From positions 124,001 to 188,000 of the forward strand of contig NZ_JALLPK010000003.1 in the NCBI RefSeq assembly GCF_023276375.1: DNA of 64,000 bases. The letters are read 5' to 3'. Below the pieces are notes generated by a model. The model saw only the letters and a program-made list of their open reading frames with translations. It had not been told where the DNA came from and made no database searches. The stretch is from Halocatena marina. Lineage in GTDB: Archaea; Halobacteriota; Halobacteria; Halobacteriales; Haloarculaceae. This document shows, piece after piece, positions 1 through 9,364 of this stretch (within the stretch, counting starts at the first letter, position 1; the number at the start of each line of letters is the position of its first letter). Position numbers and translations under genes: made by a program.

Positions 1-210
1 AAACAGATCAAACGCTTCATGGCGAAAACGACCTCCACAGACTTTGTACTGCGATTTTTCTATTTTGCGTTCGCGTGTCTGCTCTACTCGCTGTGGCGGC
101 TGATCGACCACTTGGTGCAGGTGTGCTTCACTGATTCGTTTACCGATGAACCGTGGGTGACGATGCACGACGTGCTCACATCGCTGAAGAAGCGCACTGG
201 AGTTGGGTGA
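1..210 (+). CDS. IS transposase, C-terminal part (cut by window edge)
   Basis: The reading frame is open from base 1 and gives the last 69 residues of a DDE-type transposase. It is almost identical to the C-terminus of the intact transposase at 6559-8286, including the shared KQIKRFMAKTTS stretch and the hydrophobic FYFAFACLLYSLWRL segment. The small differences between copies (for example KKRTGVG against KKHTGIG at the end) show they are diverged copies of one IS family. The rest of the gene lies left of the window, so it cannot be judged whether this copy is functional. Confidence 0.85.
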   Translation, partial: KQIKRFMAKTTSTDFVLRFFYFAFACLLYSLWRLIDHLVQVCFTDSFTDEPWVTMHDVLTSLKKRTGVG

Positions 211-375
211 CTACCGCAGCCACCCCATGTTTGCTTGCTCAAGGAGCGACAGGACTGTCATCTGATTTCCTAATTATTACAATGACGGAATAACGATCGA
301 TATTCCTCAGTAAATCACCACCAAATTCGGAAAATTATTGAGAGAGTCATGCATTGAGATGCGAAATGAGACAGT

Positions 376-387
376 GATTCTCAACTT
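376..387 (+). repeat. Candidate right terminus of the left-edge IS copy
   Basis: The 12-mer gattctcaactt sits 166 bp after the transposase stop. The same 12-mer sits 168 bp after the stop of the intact copy (8454-8465). Shared sequence at the same distance after two paralogous transposases suggests it is part of the IS right end. No matching left inverted repeat was found. Confidence 0.5.
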
Positions 388-423
388 CACCGGAATACGG
401 AAATTGAGTACGTTATTCCCAAT

Positions 424-549
424 TCAGGAATTCAGAGCCAATTCGTCCCAGGTGAGGCTCGCTGTTACGACGCCAGTCGCTGCACCGACTGCTACACCCA
501 CGCTTACAAGCATGAAGGCGGCCATTGTCATGGAAATAAGTCGATTCAT
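424..549 (-). CDS. Small hydrophobic membrane peptide, 41 aa
   Basis: A short reading frame starts with ATG at 549, 15 bases after the stop of the beta-helix gene, and ends with TGA at 424. It encodes 41 residues: a basic start (MNRLIS), one long hydrophobic segment of about 24 residues rich in Ala, Val and Gly, and a polar tail (TWDELALNS). It looks like a single-pass membrane peptide, or a signal peptide with little mature protein. Its position directly behind a secreted protein suggests co-transcription. The family is not recognised. It could be chance, but start, hydrophobic core and spacing are all coherent. Confidence 0.45.
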   Translation of the reverse strand: MNRLISMTMAAFMLVSVGVAVGAATGVVTASLTWDELALNS

Positions 550-564
550 GAGTAGTAGTTGGAT

Positions 565-2448
565 TCATTCATCACCGCCGGTACCCGGAAGCCCACTAGA
601 GTCATCACACAGCTCAACGCCTTTACCACACAGTTCGACTGTCGTCGTCGGTTCGTCGGGGTCGTTGCTTTCGATCTGAAGTGTTGCGTGCTTCGTGCAT
701 TTGGATGTCGGTGCGAACTCGACAGTGATGTTCTGACTCTCACCCGGTTCAAGGCTGAACGGTGCCTCACCACCGACAATGGTGAATGCGCTTGCGTCTG
801 TGCCAACGATATCAGTCGCACTCACCTCAAGCGTGCCTGTGCCAGTGTTGGTGACGGTGACGTTCTTCGTCTTGGAGTCGCCAATAGTGACTTTGCCGAA
901 GTCGAGACTGGTTGGTGAGACGTCGATGTCGGGTTGTTGCTGACCATTGACCTGCGTGAGTGGGAGGAAGTCCGTGTTGTTGTTATCGATGCCGAAGTCG
1001 TTGGGTTGGTCACAGAACCCATCGTTATTGGCGTCGGTGCAGGTCTGGCTGAATCCATCGCCAGTGGGTGTGGCGTAGTAGTTTCCACCGAGGTTGGGAC
1101 CGCCGATGATGTTGGGGCCGGATTGGTTCGAGACATTCCATGTGTTGGATTGGCTATCGAATTTACTTCCAAAGGCGACGTTTTGCGTATTGTTCAGTAG
1201 ATTATTGTAGACATGGTTATCCGTAGAACTATTATTGAGAAGGATTCCAGCCTCTCCATTGGCAGTGACACTATTACTGCTTATATTGCTATCAGTTGCA
1301 TTTTCGATGTATAGACCAGTATTCGTGTTTTTGGAGAGGTTATTATTCGATAGAAGATTGTTGGTGGTGTTTGCGAGAATAATTCCGTTTTCTTCATTTG
1401 AATGAGCAATATTGTTTGTTATAGTGTTATTCTTACTCGTTCCTTGAAAATTAGAGAATATAATGCCAATTCGAATCCCACTTTCTAGGTTATTGTTGAC
1501 TATATTATCTTTAAGGGTGACATTATTGACTGTTTGACGAAATGCAATTCCATTAACGTTATTCCTGTTAGCAGTACTATTAATAATCACACTGTTTTCT
1601 CCTGCGCCAATCCCATTATTAGTATTATTGTTGGCGGTATTGTTGATAGATACGCTGTTTCTCGATACTCCGATTCCAGTCTCATCGTTATCATTGGCGA
1701 TATTATTAATAAGTGTAGAGTTTTCTGATGAACTAATCCCCTCGCCTTCGTTATTATTTACTGTACTATTTACCACCTTATTATCCCTATTACTAAGTTC
1801 AATTCCTGTAAGACCATTGTTTACTACAGTATTGTTAACTATTGTGTTATCTGGAGTCACTCGGTCAAAGTAAATCCCACTTAATCGATTTCCACTAACA
1901 TAATTATTTGACAATGTATTGTTTGTGGTCGGTGATGATGGCCCACCAAATAAGATTATACCATCTGCTGTATTGTTTACCACTTTATTATTATTTATTG
2001 AATTATTATTCATATCTCCTGCACCATATATCCCTTGAAAATTACTTTTAGTTATAGTATTTTCAACCGTACCATTATCGGAAGAAAGATAGATGATACC
2101 ATCTCTCCAGTCAGTAGATGTGAGATTAGTCACGGTAACATCTGAGGAGACTCCTCTTGCAAAAACACCAAATGAGGAGTTATTATCTATACCATCGATT
2201 GTGTGGCCATTTCCATCGAAAACCACATCACTGGCTTGAATGTCGATACAGGTGGTCGCCGAACTATTCGTGATGTTCTGTGTGAGGATGTACTCACCCG
2301 ACGACGTAATCGTGGTACAGGAATTGATCGGTGTCTGTGCGCTTGCGGGTTTGATAGCGAGCAGACTTGCGCTCGTTACTACCGATGCGACGATGAGTAG
2401 GGCAAGCCCACTCACAAGTACTTGCTGTTTTCTCTTATCGTGGCTCAT
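565..2448 (-). CDS. Secreted NosD-like beta-helix protein with C-terminal choice-of-anchor D domain
   Basis: A 627-residue exported protein. Residues 1-38 form a signal peptide (basic KRKQ, hydrophobic core, cleavage likely after PASA). Residues about 90-430 are a long run of short Asn-rich repeats of the NNT/GI type, typical of NosD/PbH1 right-handed parallel beta-helices, which often bind or modify polysaccharide at the cell surface. A calcium-loop-like segment (TDANNDGFCDQ, near 470) follows. About residues 505-610 form an ASH-type choice-of-anchor D beta-sandwich (LDFGKVTIGDS, EPGESQNITV). There is no PGF-CTERM anchor; the end is acidic (GLPGTGGDE). It is most likely a secreted surface or adhesion protein; an enzymatic role is not shown. 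The repeat region is much more AT-rich than neighbouring genes. Confidence 0.85.
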   Translation of the reverse strand: MSHDKRKQQVLVSGLALLIVASVVTSASLLAIKPASAQTPINSCTTITSSGEYILTQNITNSSATTCIDIQASDVVFDGNGHTIDGIDNNSSFGVFARGVSSDVTVTNLTSTDWRDGIIYLSSDNGTVENTITKSNFQGIYGAGDMNNNSINNNKVVNNTADGIILFGGPSSPTTNNTLSNNYVSGNRLSGIYFDRVTPDNTIVNNTVVNNGLTGIELSNRDNKVVNSTVNNNEGEGISSSENSTLINNIANDNDETGIGVSRNSVSINNTANNNTNNGIGAGENSVIINSTANRNNVNGIAFRQTVNNVTLKDNIVNNNLESGIRIGIIFSNFQGTSKNNTITNNIAHSNEENGIILANTTNNLLSNNNLSKNTNTGLYIENATDSNISSNSVTANGEAGILLNNSSTDNHVYNNLLNNTQNVAFGSKFDSQSNTWNVSNQSGPNIIGGPNLGGNYYATPTGDGFSQTCTDANNDGFCDQPNDFGIDNNNTDFLPLTQVNGQQQPDIDVSPTSLDFGKVTIGDSKTKNVTVTNTGTGTLEVSATDIVGTDASAFTIVGGEAPFSLEPGESQNITVEFAPTSKCTKHATLQIESNDPDEPTTTVELCGKGVELCDDSSGLPGTGGDE

Positions 2449-3340
2449 TTTGTATCACTCGGTCTCTGAAATATTATTTCAAGCAAAGAAAGAAGGAATA
2501 TATTATTGTTATACGCTGTATAAGGTTGGTAATAAGATAATACCTGCTCGAATCAGTGAGGTTTATCTCAAGTGATATCCACGAGAACTCAAGCCCTCTA
2601 TCGCAGACTAGCGTTGGATGGTACCAGACGTTTGTTCGTCACAACCCTCATTGCGGTCGTGGATACGTGGCAAGCAGTGACTCCAGCGTTAGGGACGGCA
2701 TCCAACGGCGACCCCTCGACATGCTGCCACGTCGAAGCAATAAATCGGGCCGTGTCGTAGCACTCCACCCTCCCACGATCCCGGAGCGGGAATCGAATCA
2801 TCGTCGACCACCATTGATTCGCTGTGGAATGCTCTAAAGAAATTGATGTCTTCAGTAGTAGAAAGATATCAAATAGTGCTATCCGGGGTGGGTATTCACA
2901 ATGACGTACTGGATGCGGTTGCTAGAATGGGGCTAGAGTGGGAATTAAACCGCTCACATTCGGTCTTACCTGTCCGCTTCTTCTCAGTGGTGACTACAAA
3001 TGAAATACCAGACCTCACATAATTTTGTCAGTATGTGGGTTTGACAGTATATTGCCTTTCGTTAGCAAGGCTGTTGATCTCTGTTTCCGCAGTGGAAGAA
3101 TTTCTATAACCCCAATTATATACTATATATGATATTGTATATTGAAGGAATCATTGTCTCAGTATGGGTGAATCGACAACAGACATTGTACATCATACAG
3201 ACGGTAGCTCTGGGACAGTTCGAAATATTGGATGATATCGCCTGTATTTGCAAACATATTGAGACACCGATATCTGTCCCTCACCAGTCTAATCATATCA
3301 CTTCAGTAATATTTATTTGCGGCAATATCGAAGTCAATAT
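2449..3340. other. Gene-poor AT-rich interval
   Basis: This stretch separates two divergent genes, the beta-helix gene and the KAP NTPase, so both promoters should lie here. Short open frames at 2556-2837 on either strand have no recognisable motif and mirror each other, as chance frames do. No RNA gene or repeat was recognised. Confidence 0.5.
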
Positions 3341-5791
3341 ATGACGATTGATGATGATAGATATAGCTCTGATGACGAGGGGAGTCATCAAGTGATATCA
3401 GCAGTGATGAATGACCGTCCGACGACCAACGATTCGCTTGATTTTGAGCCCGAGAACAAAGCACTATTTGAGTACATTACCCGCAAAGAGACCATCCCAC
3501 CATTGACTATTTCCATCGAGGGAGAGTGGGGTATCGGAAAATCTTCATTTATGTTGCAACTTAAATCAAGGCTTCAAAAAGAGGGTCACTTCACAGTTTA
3601 CTTTAATCCTTGGCGCTACGAAGAGACGGAGCTGCTGTGGGCTGCCTTCCTCGTGACGCTATTCAAACAGCTTTCAAAAGATCTCTCATTCAGGGACCGA
3701 CAAGTCGCAAAGTGGCAACTAATTAAGTCTAGATTTCGCTCAATCCGATTACTGCGAGCGATAGCGATCCTTGTTGCCTTCTTACTAGTCGTCTTGTTGC
3801 TTATTTGGATCATACCGGGTGAGTTTCCTTCTGGGTCTCAAGGCTTCATCCTACGGAGCTGGTTAAACGAACTGGTTATAGGAGGAGGACTCGCTGGAGT
3901 GGTTGCCTTGGTAGCTTTCGTGTGGCAAGGATATCGGAAGCACGCTGTTGCTCCAGTCGAATCAGAGCTTCGATCAGCTCTTGTGACCCCATACTATGAA
4001 GATCATACCGCATTTATAAAACGACTCCACGATGACCTTACTCGAACGCTTGATGCCTATGTCGGTGAGAAGCGTCGTATCTTTATCTTTATCGACGATC
4101 TCGATCGGTGTGACCAACTACGAGCGGCAAAGCTCATCGAATCGATCAACCTCATGCTTTCGAATGATCCACGATTGGTGTATCTGATTGGAATGGATCG
4201 TGAAAAGGTAGCGGCAGGGATCACAGCGAAGCACGTAGAGTTGTTACCACATCTTGATGCTGAAACGGATACCGACCCCTCTTCAGATCAGACTATCGAA
4301 TTCGGGTATTCGTATATCGATAAATTCATTCAACTCCCATTCATTCTTCCAAGGCCAACATCTCGTGAAATCAGAGACTTTACTTCGGCAATTATAGACC
4401 CTGAAGATCCTGAAGCAGCCCCGACGGATTATCAGGAATCGCCTGAGAAAACAGCAAATCGCCGACCGGATTCGCCTCGAAAAGTGAAGGAGCTCTATAA
4501 CGATTTAAAGCCTATTCTTGAACCCAAAGATGCGAAGCGTCTCGTGACTGTAACCGACTGGATAGCACCAACACTCGATCATAATCCACGACAGGTCAAG
4601 AAATTTATCAATCAGTACCGACTTAGTATCTCCTTGGCGCACTACAATGAGGTACTGGAGCTTAAGTATCAAGAGACAAGGAAGCTACCACCGCCGAAGG
4701 AAGCAGAACCTCTCGGTGAAACAGAACCTCATGATGAAACAGAATTTCTTCACCTTCACGACGATGTGACGCTGGAACAACTTGGAAAGTTTGTCGCCAT
4801 TGGTCTTCAGTGGCCACGACTTCTTCCAAAACTTGATCGCAATCCTAGATTACTCGCTGACTTGACTGTAATCGGGCTTCGACGGCAATACTGGGAACAG
4901 TTCCAGTGGCAACTAACGGAGCATTTCGATGATTACGTGTACACTGACCAGTACTTGGAACAGGAAGACAAGGCATGCAGGGAAATGGAGAAGAAAATGC
5001 TCCCCAAATGTCTCGAATCGGAGGATAAACTTGAGCCGCTGTTGAAATTGCTTCTTGAAAAACTATACGAGGGTTCAAGAGATGGTTCGGATATCGATGG
5101 GATGAATCCGGCTGTTGGGATGGTGAAGTACTTCGATGTGGACAGCCATGATATAGACAAACAGATGACATGGGCAGACCGTTTCCGAGAAGCAGATCCC
5201 ATTGCCCTTGAACACAGAACCGATGCGAATGCGGCTTACAGCATGATCAGTGCCGATATTGAGAAGCTCCTTAGACTCTCACCTCGATCAGATCAGCCGA
5301 CAGAAACATTCAATCCAGATCCAGCTGCCGATCTCGCTGATGAAGCCTTCCGTCGCGGTTGTGTTGCTATCAAACAGAACGAATACGAAACTGCTCGACT
5401 GCGCTTCGATAAGTGCTTAGATCTGTACGAAACAGATGATAGAGATAACAAACCCGAAATAGATGATAGAAATGATGAAGCGTCGGCACTCAACAATCTC
5501 GGTGTCGTTGCCGAGCACCAGGCAGAGTACAAGCTTGCGCGTAAGTACTACCGCCAAAGCCTTGATATAGAGCGTGAACTCGTTGAGGACATCAACAGAG
5601 CTGTGATTCTCACCAATCTAGGATATGTCGCCCGCAAACAAGGCGATCGCGACACAGCGCGTGAGTCTTTCCAAGAAAGCCTAGAGATCAGAAAGCAGTT
5701 CAATGATGAGGACGGCATCAAAATCCTCAACGAGGCGATTGACCAGTTAGATGACGACCCCGATGGTCTCTCTGCAAGTCCCCATGCATAG
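3341..5791 (+). CDS. KAP family P-loop NTPase with membrane segments and C-terminal TPRs
   Basis: 816 residues from ATG 3341; an upstream TTG at 3317 would add eight residues but is less likely. The Walker A motif GEWGIGKSS is at about 61-69 and Walker B RRIFIFIDDLDRCD at about 245-258. Two hydrophobic segments lie between them (about 137-159 and 177-197). This insertion of membrane helices into the P-loop domain is a hallmark of KAP NTPases, which act at the cytoplasmic face of the membrane. The middle is charged and helical. About residues 665-780 contain three TPR-like repeats (ALNNLGVVAEHQ, ILTNLGYVARKQ), usually protein-binding. KAP NTPases are repeatedly found in anti-phage and mobile-element settings. 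Here the gene stands alone beside IS elements, so a defence role is plausible but inferred. Confidence 0.85.
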   Translation: MTIDDDRYSSDDEGSHQVISAVMNDRPTTNDSLDFEPENKALFEYITRKETIPPLTISIEGEWGIGKSSFMLQLKSRLQKEGHFTVYFNPWRYEETELLWAAFLVTLFKQLSKDLSFRDRQVAKWQLIKSRFRSIRLLRAIAILVAFLLVVLLLIWIIPGEFPSGSQGFILRSWLNELVIGGGLAGVVALVAFVWQGYRKHAVAPVESELRSALVTPYYEDHTAFIKRLHDDLTRTLDAYVGEKRRIFIFIDDLDRCDQLRAAKLIESINLMLSNDPRLVYLIGMDREKVAAGITAKHVELLPHLDAETDTDPSSDQTIEFGYSYIDKFIQLPFILPRPTSREIRDFTSAIIDPEDPEAAPTDYQESPEKTANRRPDSPRKVKELYNDLKPILEPKDAKRLVTVTDWIAPTLDHNPRQVKKFINQYRLSISLAHYNEVLELKYQETRKLPPPKEAEPLGETEPHDETEFLHLHDDVTLEQLGKFVAIGLQWPRLLPKLDRNPRLLADLTVIGLRRQYWEQFQWQLTEHFDDYVYTDQYLEQEDKACREMEKKMLPKCLESEDKLEPLLKLLLEKLYEGSRDGSDIDGMNPAVGMVKYFDVDSHDIDKQMTWADRFREADPIALEHRTDANAAYSMISADIEKLLRLSPRSDQPTETFNPDPAADLADEAFRRGCVAIKQNEYETARLRFDKCLDLYETDDRDNKPEIDDRNDEASALNNLGVVAEHQAEYKLARKYYRQSLDIERELVEDINRAVILTNLGYVARKQGDRDTARESFQESLEIRKQFNDEDGIKILNEAIDQLDDDPDGLSASPHA

Positions 5792-5950
5792 CTACACGCG
5801 ATATTGAAGAATCACTACACAACATAGGGGATTGGAGAACTAAGACCCTTCAAGCGGGGGACGACGGATGATCTACGTCACATCCCTGATCTGTCGCTTC
5901 ATCAATCAAGCAGTGGCAGTGGCCAGCGATGGTGTTGATGGCTGAATCCA

Positions 5951-6376
5951 TTGTCCTGCCAGAGTGGTGCGGATTCGTCGACGAAGCGGACGTATTGCTG
6001 TACTGTCTCCAGATATACCTCGGGAAGTAACCCCAGAGAACTCCAGAAACTGATCGTCGATGATGGCGCAGAAGACGATAACTTCGGAACGTCGGTGGCG
6101 ATCGACAGGGCCACGGAAACTATCGTAGTTGGTGCTACGGACGCAGTGTACGTGTTCACCTGTCAGGGTAGCCAGTTCGTCCAGACCCAAAAACTCACTG
6201 CCAGTGATGGAGCTAATGGTTTTGGCGAGTCTGTGACAATCGATGGAGACACTATCGTCGTCGGTGCGCCGGGAGATACTAACGAGAATGGGGACAATGC
6301 TGGCGCTGCATACGTGTATATTCGAACCTCCGCTAGTTCCACGTCTCTGGCCGCTAGCGATTCAGGAACCGACTAG
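5951..6376 (+). pseudogene. FG-GAP repeat protein fragment
   Basis: From about 6035 the frame shows two FG-GAP/integrin-alpha type repeats (NFGTSVAID..ETIVVGA and GFGESVTIDGDTIVVGAPGD), the motif of secreted haloarchaeal beta-propellers. There is no signal peptide and too few blades for a propeller. The N-terminal 25 residues look unrelated and probably come from sequence joined by a rearrangement. I read it as an internal piece of a former surface protein, ending about 15 bases before the AT-rich left flank of the IS copy downstream. Confidence 0.55.
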
Positions 6377-6558
6377 GTCCGTATCTCAAACAAGAATGTG
6401 AGTGGCGATTCTTGAAATCTTGATATACTGCGTTGTTTCGCTGTTGGAGACGGCAACTAGCAGGTTGGCTCTCATCTCCCGCAGCACCACGCCTGATTCA
6501 CCTCCATCGGCGTCGATGCGTATTCTAATATAATGCTGAATTACATATCGGATTGTCA

Positions 6559-8286
6559 ATGGATGCGACGACGACATCGAAACGCGCTGTCTTCCGGACG
6601 ATCGCTGAGCACCCGAACTATCAGTGGCCGTACTATCGAATACCCGATATAGAGTTCACAGCTGCCGATCTCGATGCATTCGAACACGATGTCCATCGGC
6701 TCGCCAGCGTCTGGTTTCGCCACGATGCCCACGAGGACGTAGAAGCGTTCATTTGCTGGTGTCCACTGTACCATCTCGATTTCAGCCCGCATGACGCCCA
6801 TCCAGCGTGGCACGCCCAATCGAAACCCACCGTCCCGATGGTGCGTGCGCTCATGCTCATGGATCTCCACGGGTGGGCGCACGAAACTGCATTCGTGCGG
6901 TATCTGGCGGAGCAGCCCGCTCTCGTCGACGCACTCGGCTTCACGGAGGTTCCAGATCAGGCAACGCTCTGGCGGGCACGCCACGAACGATTCAGTGACG
7001 AGCTGCTGGACGCGATCACGGCGTGTGTTCGGAACATCCGGGTGCTCGCTGGCCAGAACCGTGTTTCTGTACCGCCGCAAAAGACCGACAACACGGCTGA
7101 GGCCAATACGCCGAGATCGTGGGAGCAGCCCAACAATGACGAACCGACCCAGTGGGAGATCATTCAGCGGGCAGACGAGTTAACGAAGCAAGCACAACGA
7201 CGCATCTTCCCGGCGTTCACATTCGACCGCGACAAGCAAGCGTCAATTCCCGAAGACGCGTTCTGGGAATTACAGACGTACCTTGGTCTGGGAGAGGATC
7301 TCTGTGCTAACGAGGGCGCACGCAGCTTCATCACCGAATCAACACGGGAGCGCACGCCACTTGGACACGTCCACCGGTATCACATCCGCCAGCAGCTCTC
7401 GACCAATGCGATCAGGGATATGTACCACAAGGCTATGCAACGTCTGCTGGCAGAAGCGACCAGCCGGTCGGAGTACTTCGGGGAAGCAGCGGTAGCAATC
7501 GATACAACCGCAGCCGACCCATTCACGGGCAATAGAGACGGTCACGAGGACGAGATCATTGGCACGAAGGAGGATGATGACGAGTATGCCTACCAGTGGG
7601 CGACGATCCAGGTCGTTGGGTGGGGGCCACGGGTGATGCTCGACGCCCGCCCCATCCGAAAGGGCGACACGCTCGTCGAAATCGTTACTGACCTCCTCGA
7701 ATCGGCAGAGGATCTCATCCGCATCGATCGTGTCCTCATGGATCGAGAATTCGACAGCCAACACGTCCTCGAAACAATCGCCGAGCGTGGGCACGACTAT
7801 TTCGTGCCGAAGCGCAAACGAACCAGCGAGAAAGCTGTTGCGCGTCGGATGGAACAGAATGACGTCAAGACAGCAGTAAACGAGCGTGGGCTTCATCTCG
7901 GCAATAACGAATGGCACGAGACCACGCTGCTCTACGTGCCAAAACGGAACTTTGACGGGGAGATCGAGGAAGGCCACGAACGGTACGTCGTCTTCATGTC
8001 CTCAGAACCGATTCTCGGGTCGGTCGAGGCCCATATCGGGTTGTACAGTGATCGCCAGGAGATCGAAGCTGGCTACAAACAGATCAAACGGTTCATGGCG
8101 AAAACGACCTCCAAAGATTTCGTCCTCCGCTTTTTCTATTTCGCGTTCGCGTGCCTACTGTACTCGCTGTGGCGGCTGATCGATCATCTCGTGCAAGTGT
8201 CTTTCACTGATTCGTTCACCGATGAGCCGTGGGTGACGATGCACGACGTACTGACATCGGTGAAGAAACACACCGGTATCGGCTAA
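6559..8286 (+). CDS. DDE-type IS transposase, intact copy
   Basis: 575 residues from ATG 6559; a TTG two codons upstream is the alternative start. The protein has an N-terminal helical domain (VPMVRALMLMDLHGW, VPDQATLWRARHERF) and a DDE catalytic region: AIDTTAADPF supplies the first Asp near 318, RVLMDREFDS the second near 396, and YSDRQEIEAGYKQIKRF the Glu near 505. The YREK-like YSDRQEIEAGYK block is typical of the IS4/IS5 superfamily. A paralogue is cut off by the left window edge. The exact ISfinder family cannot be named from memory. Confidence 0.9.
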   Translation: MDATTTSKRAVFRTIAEHPNYQWPYYRIPDIEFTAADLDAFEHDVHRLASVWFRHDAHEDVEAFICWCPLYHLDFSPHDAHPAWHAQSKPTVPMVRALMLMDLHGWAHETAFVRYLAEQPALVDALGFTEVPDQATLWRARHERFSDELLDAITACVRNIRVLAGQNRVSVPPQKTDNTAEANTPRSWEQPNNDEPTQWEIIQRADELTKQAQRRIFPAFTFDRDKQASIPEDAFWELQTYLGLGEDLCANEGARSFITESTRERTPLGHVHRYHIRQQLSTNAIRDMYHKAMQRLLAEATSRSEYFGEAAVAIDTTAADPFTGNRDGHEDEIIGTKEDDDEYAYQWATIQVVGWGPRVMLDARPIRKGDTLVEIVTDLLESAEDLIRIDRVLMDREFDSQHVLETIAERGHDYFVPKRKRTSEKAVARRMEQNDVKTAVNERGLHLGNNEWHETTLLYVPKRNFDGEIEEGHERYVVFMSSEPILGSVEAHIGLYSDRQEIEAGYKQIKRFMAKTTSKDFVLRFFYFAFACLLYSLWRLIDHLVQVSFTDSFTDEPWVTMHDVLTSVKKHTGIG

Positions 8287-8453
8287 CCCGATCGCTCGGT
8301 CCCGCATTCGCCGGGGTCGAGGAGCGGCGGGACTCTCGCTCCATCAATACATAACAGTAATACTAAAGAAATGAACGCAGTTTACTGCTGAATACCGAAC
8401 AATAGCGACGATTTTTACAATGATCCATGCATAGAATCGGCGATATTCTCAGA

Positions 8454-8465
8454 GATTCTCAACTT
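8454..8465 (+). repeat. Candidate right terminus of the intact IS copy
   Basis: The 12-mer gattctcaactt, 168 bp after the transposase stop, matches the 12-mer at the same distance behind the truncated copy (376-387). The preceding bases (catgcat...) are also similar. The IS probably ends at or near here. Confidence 0.5.
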
Positions 8466-9025
8466 GCAGCGTGCCAGATTCCATATAGCGACATGCGCTT
8501 TATGAGGGGTGATTCACCTTCTTCAGATCCTCTCTCAGTCGAAAACGGGCGAATCGGCAAAAACCCCAACTACCTACGCTTAGTGTGATAAGCAACAGTA
8601 GATTCACCAGACCGACCGCTGTACGTGAAGCATGAATCGTAGAATCCACAGAGACTAACGCTTCACCCGGCTCAGACACCGCCCCGAGCTCAACCAGTTC
8701 GTTGAGTGACTTCGTGAGGAAGACCTCAGTTGGACTCCGCCACTCACCAATCTAGAGCTGAAATCGGCTATGTACGATCTCTAATGCACGTTCCACCCCG
8801 AAATCTAGCTCGTCAACCCAAATTTCAGGGCATCCGTACATTAGAATACTTGTCTTTCCATCATCAGATCGAGTGAGAGAGTGACCAGCGTGTTCGTGGC
8901 CACCTGAAGACGATCAAGAACGCGATCGCTGTCAGCACACTTCCTCCGATATAACTACCGGTACTAAGAATGGCGGTTGCTCGAACGCTCTCCTTTGATC
9001 ACACCCGTATCAGCGGCGAAGATTA
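8466..9025 (-). pseudogene. Degraded membrane-protein region
   Basis: On the minus strand this stretch has broken hydrophobic segments in several frames (for example around 8890-8990 and at 8562-8638) but no intact gene. The piece 8562-8638 is clearly homologous to 26060-26138, which shows that the same lost gene once existed twice. Family not recognised. Confidence 0.35.
8562..8638 (-). repeat. Gene-remnant repeat, copy 1
   Basis: Read on the minus strand it shares a nearly identical core, TGCTTCACGTACAGCGGTCG, with 26060-26138, and similarity continues for about 75 bp. Both can be read as ASRTAVGxVNxLL followed by hydrophobic residues, so it was probably a membrane segment of one protein family. 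Confidence 0.6.
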
Positions 9026-9364
9026 TCAACTGTCTGGGAGCGGGGTGTAGCCGTGCAGGTCCTCAACAGTTGCCGCGATAATGTGCTGTGCCAGCGTCCC
9101 CTGCTGTCGGTCGAAGTCTCGATATTTGATCGTGGTGATGTACCAAGGCGAAATGTACGAGGGTTTCTCGGAGCCGCCCTGAACCCAGGCGGTGGTGGGA
9201 ACCTTGATTCCGGCTGCATGCTGCTGGGTCGTCAGTGCGAGCACAATACATTCAGTGTGCGAAAAGGGGTGCGTCGTGTCACTGATGATCACCCATGGTC
9301 GGTAGGACGGGCTCGACTTGTGCGGCGCCGGGCCCCACCAGACGTCACCTCGGTCATAGCCCAT
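9026..9364 (-). CDS. PemK/MazF-like toxin
   Basis: 112 residues matching the small PemK/MazF fold: the N-terminal YDRGDVWWGPAP strand, SSPSYRPWVIISD with the conserved Arg-Pro-Trp, and a following VLALTTQQ strand. MazF toxins are ribosome-independent mRNA endonucleases. ATG 9364 lies directly against the TAA of the upstream winged-helix gene (9365-9367) with no gap, so the two are translated as one operon, antitoxin first, as is usual for this class. The haloarchaeal homologues are only distantly related to E. coli MazF, and catalysis is inferred from the fold. Confidence 0.75.
   Translation of the reverse strand: MGYDRGDVWWGPAPHKSSPSYRPWVIISDTTHPFSHTECIVLALTTQQHAAGIKVPTTAWVQGGSEKPSYISPWYITTIKYRDFDRQQGTLAQHIIAATVEDLHGYTPLPDS

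Noticed and set aside
2556..2837. Overlapping plus- and minus-strand frames taken as a gene or transposase remnant.
   Set aside because: Neither strand gives recognisable blocks and both are equally open, as expected of chance frames in a GC-richer patch.
3129..3344. 71-residue reading frame before the KAP gene.
   Set aside because: No motif, odd composition (many Ile and Cys), AT-rich region, and it overlaps the start of the KAP gene out of frame.
5902..6190. Minus-strand frames opposite the FG-GAP fragment.
   Set aside because: The segment PEVYLETVQQYVRFVDES looked protein-like, but no family could be assigned and it is only about 40 residues. Not enough for a call.
7339..7977. 212-residue minus-strand frame inside the transposase gene.
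   Set aside because: It is the antisense of a gene with an intact DDE domain and has no motif of its own.
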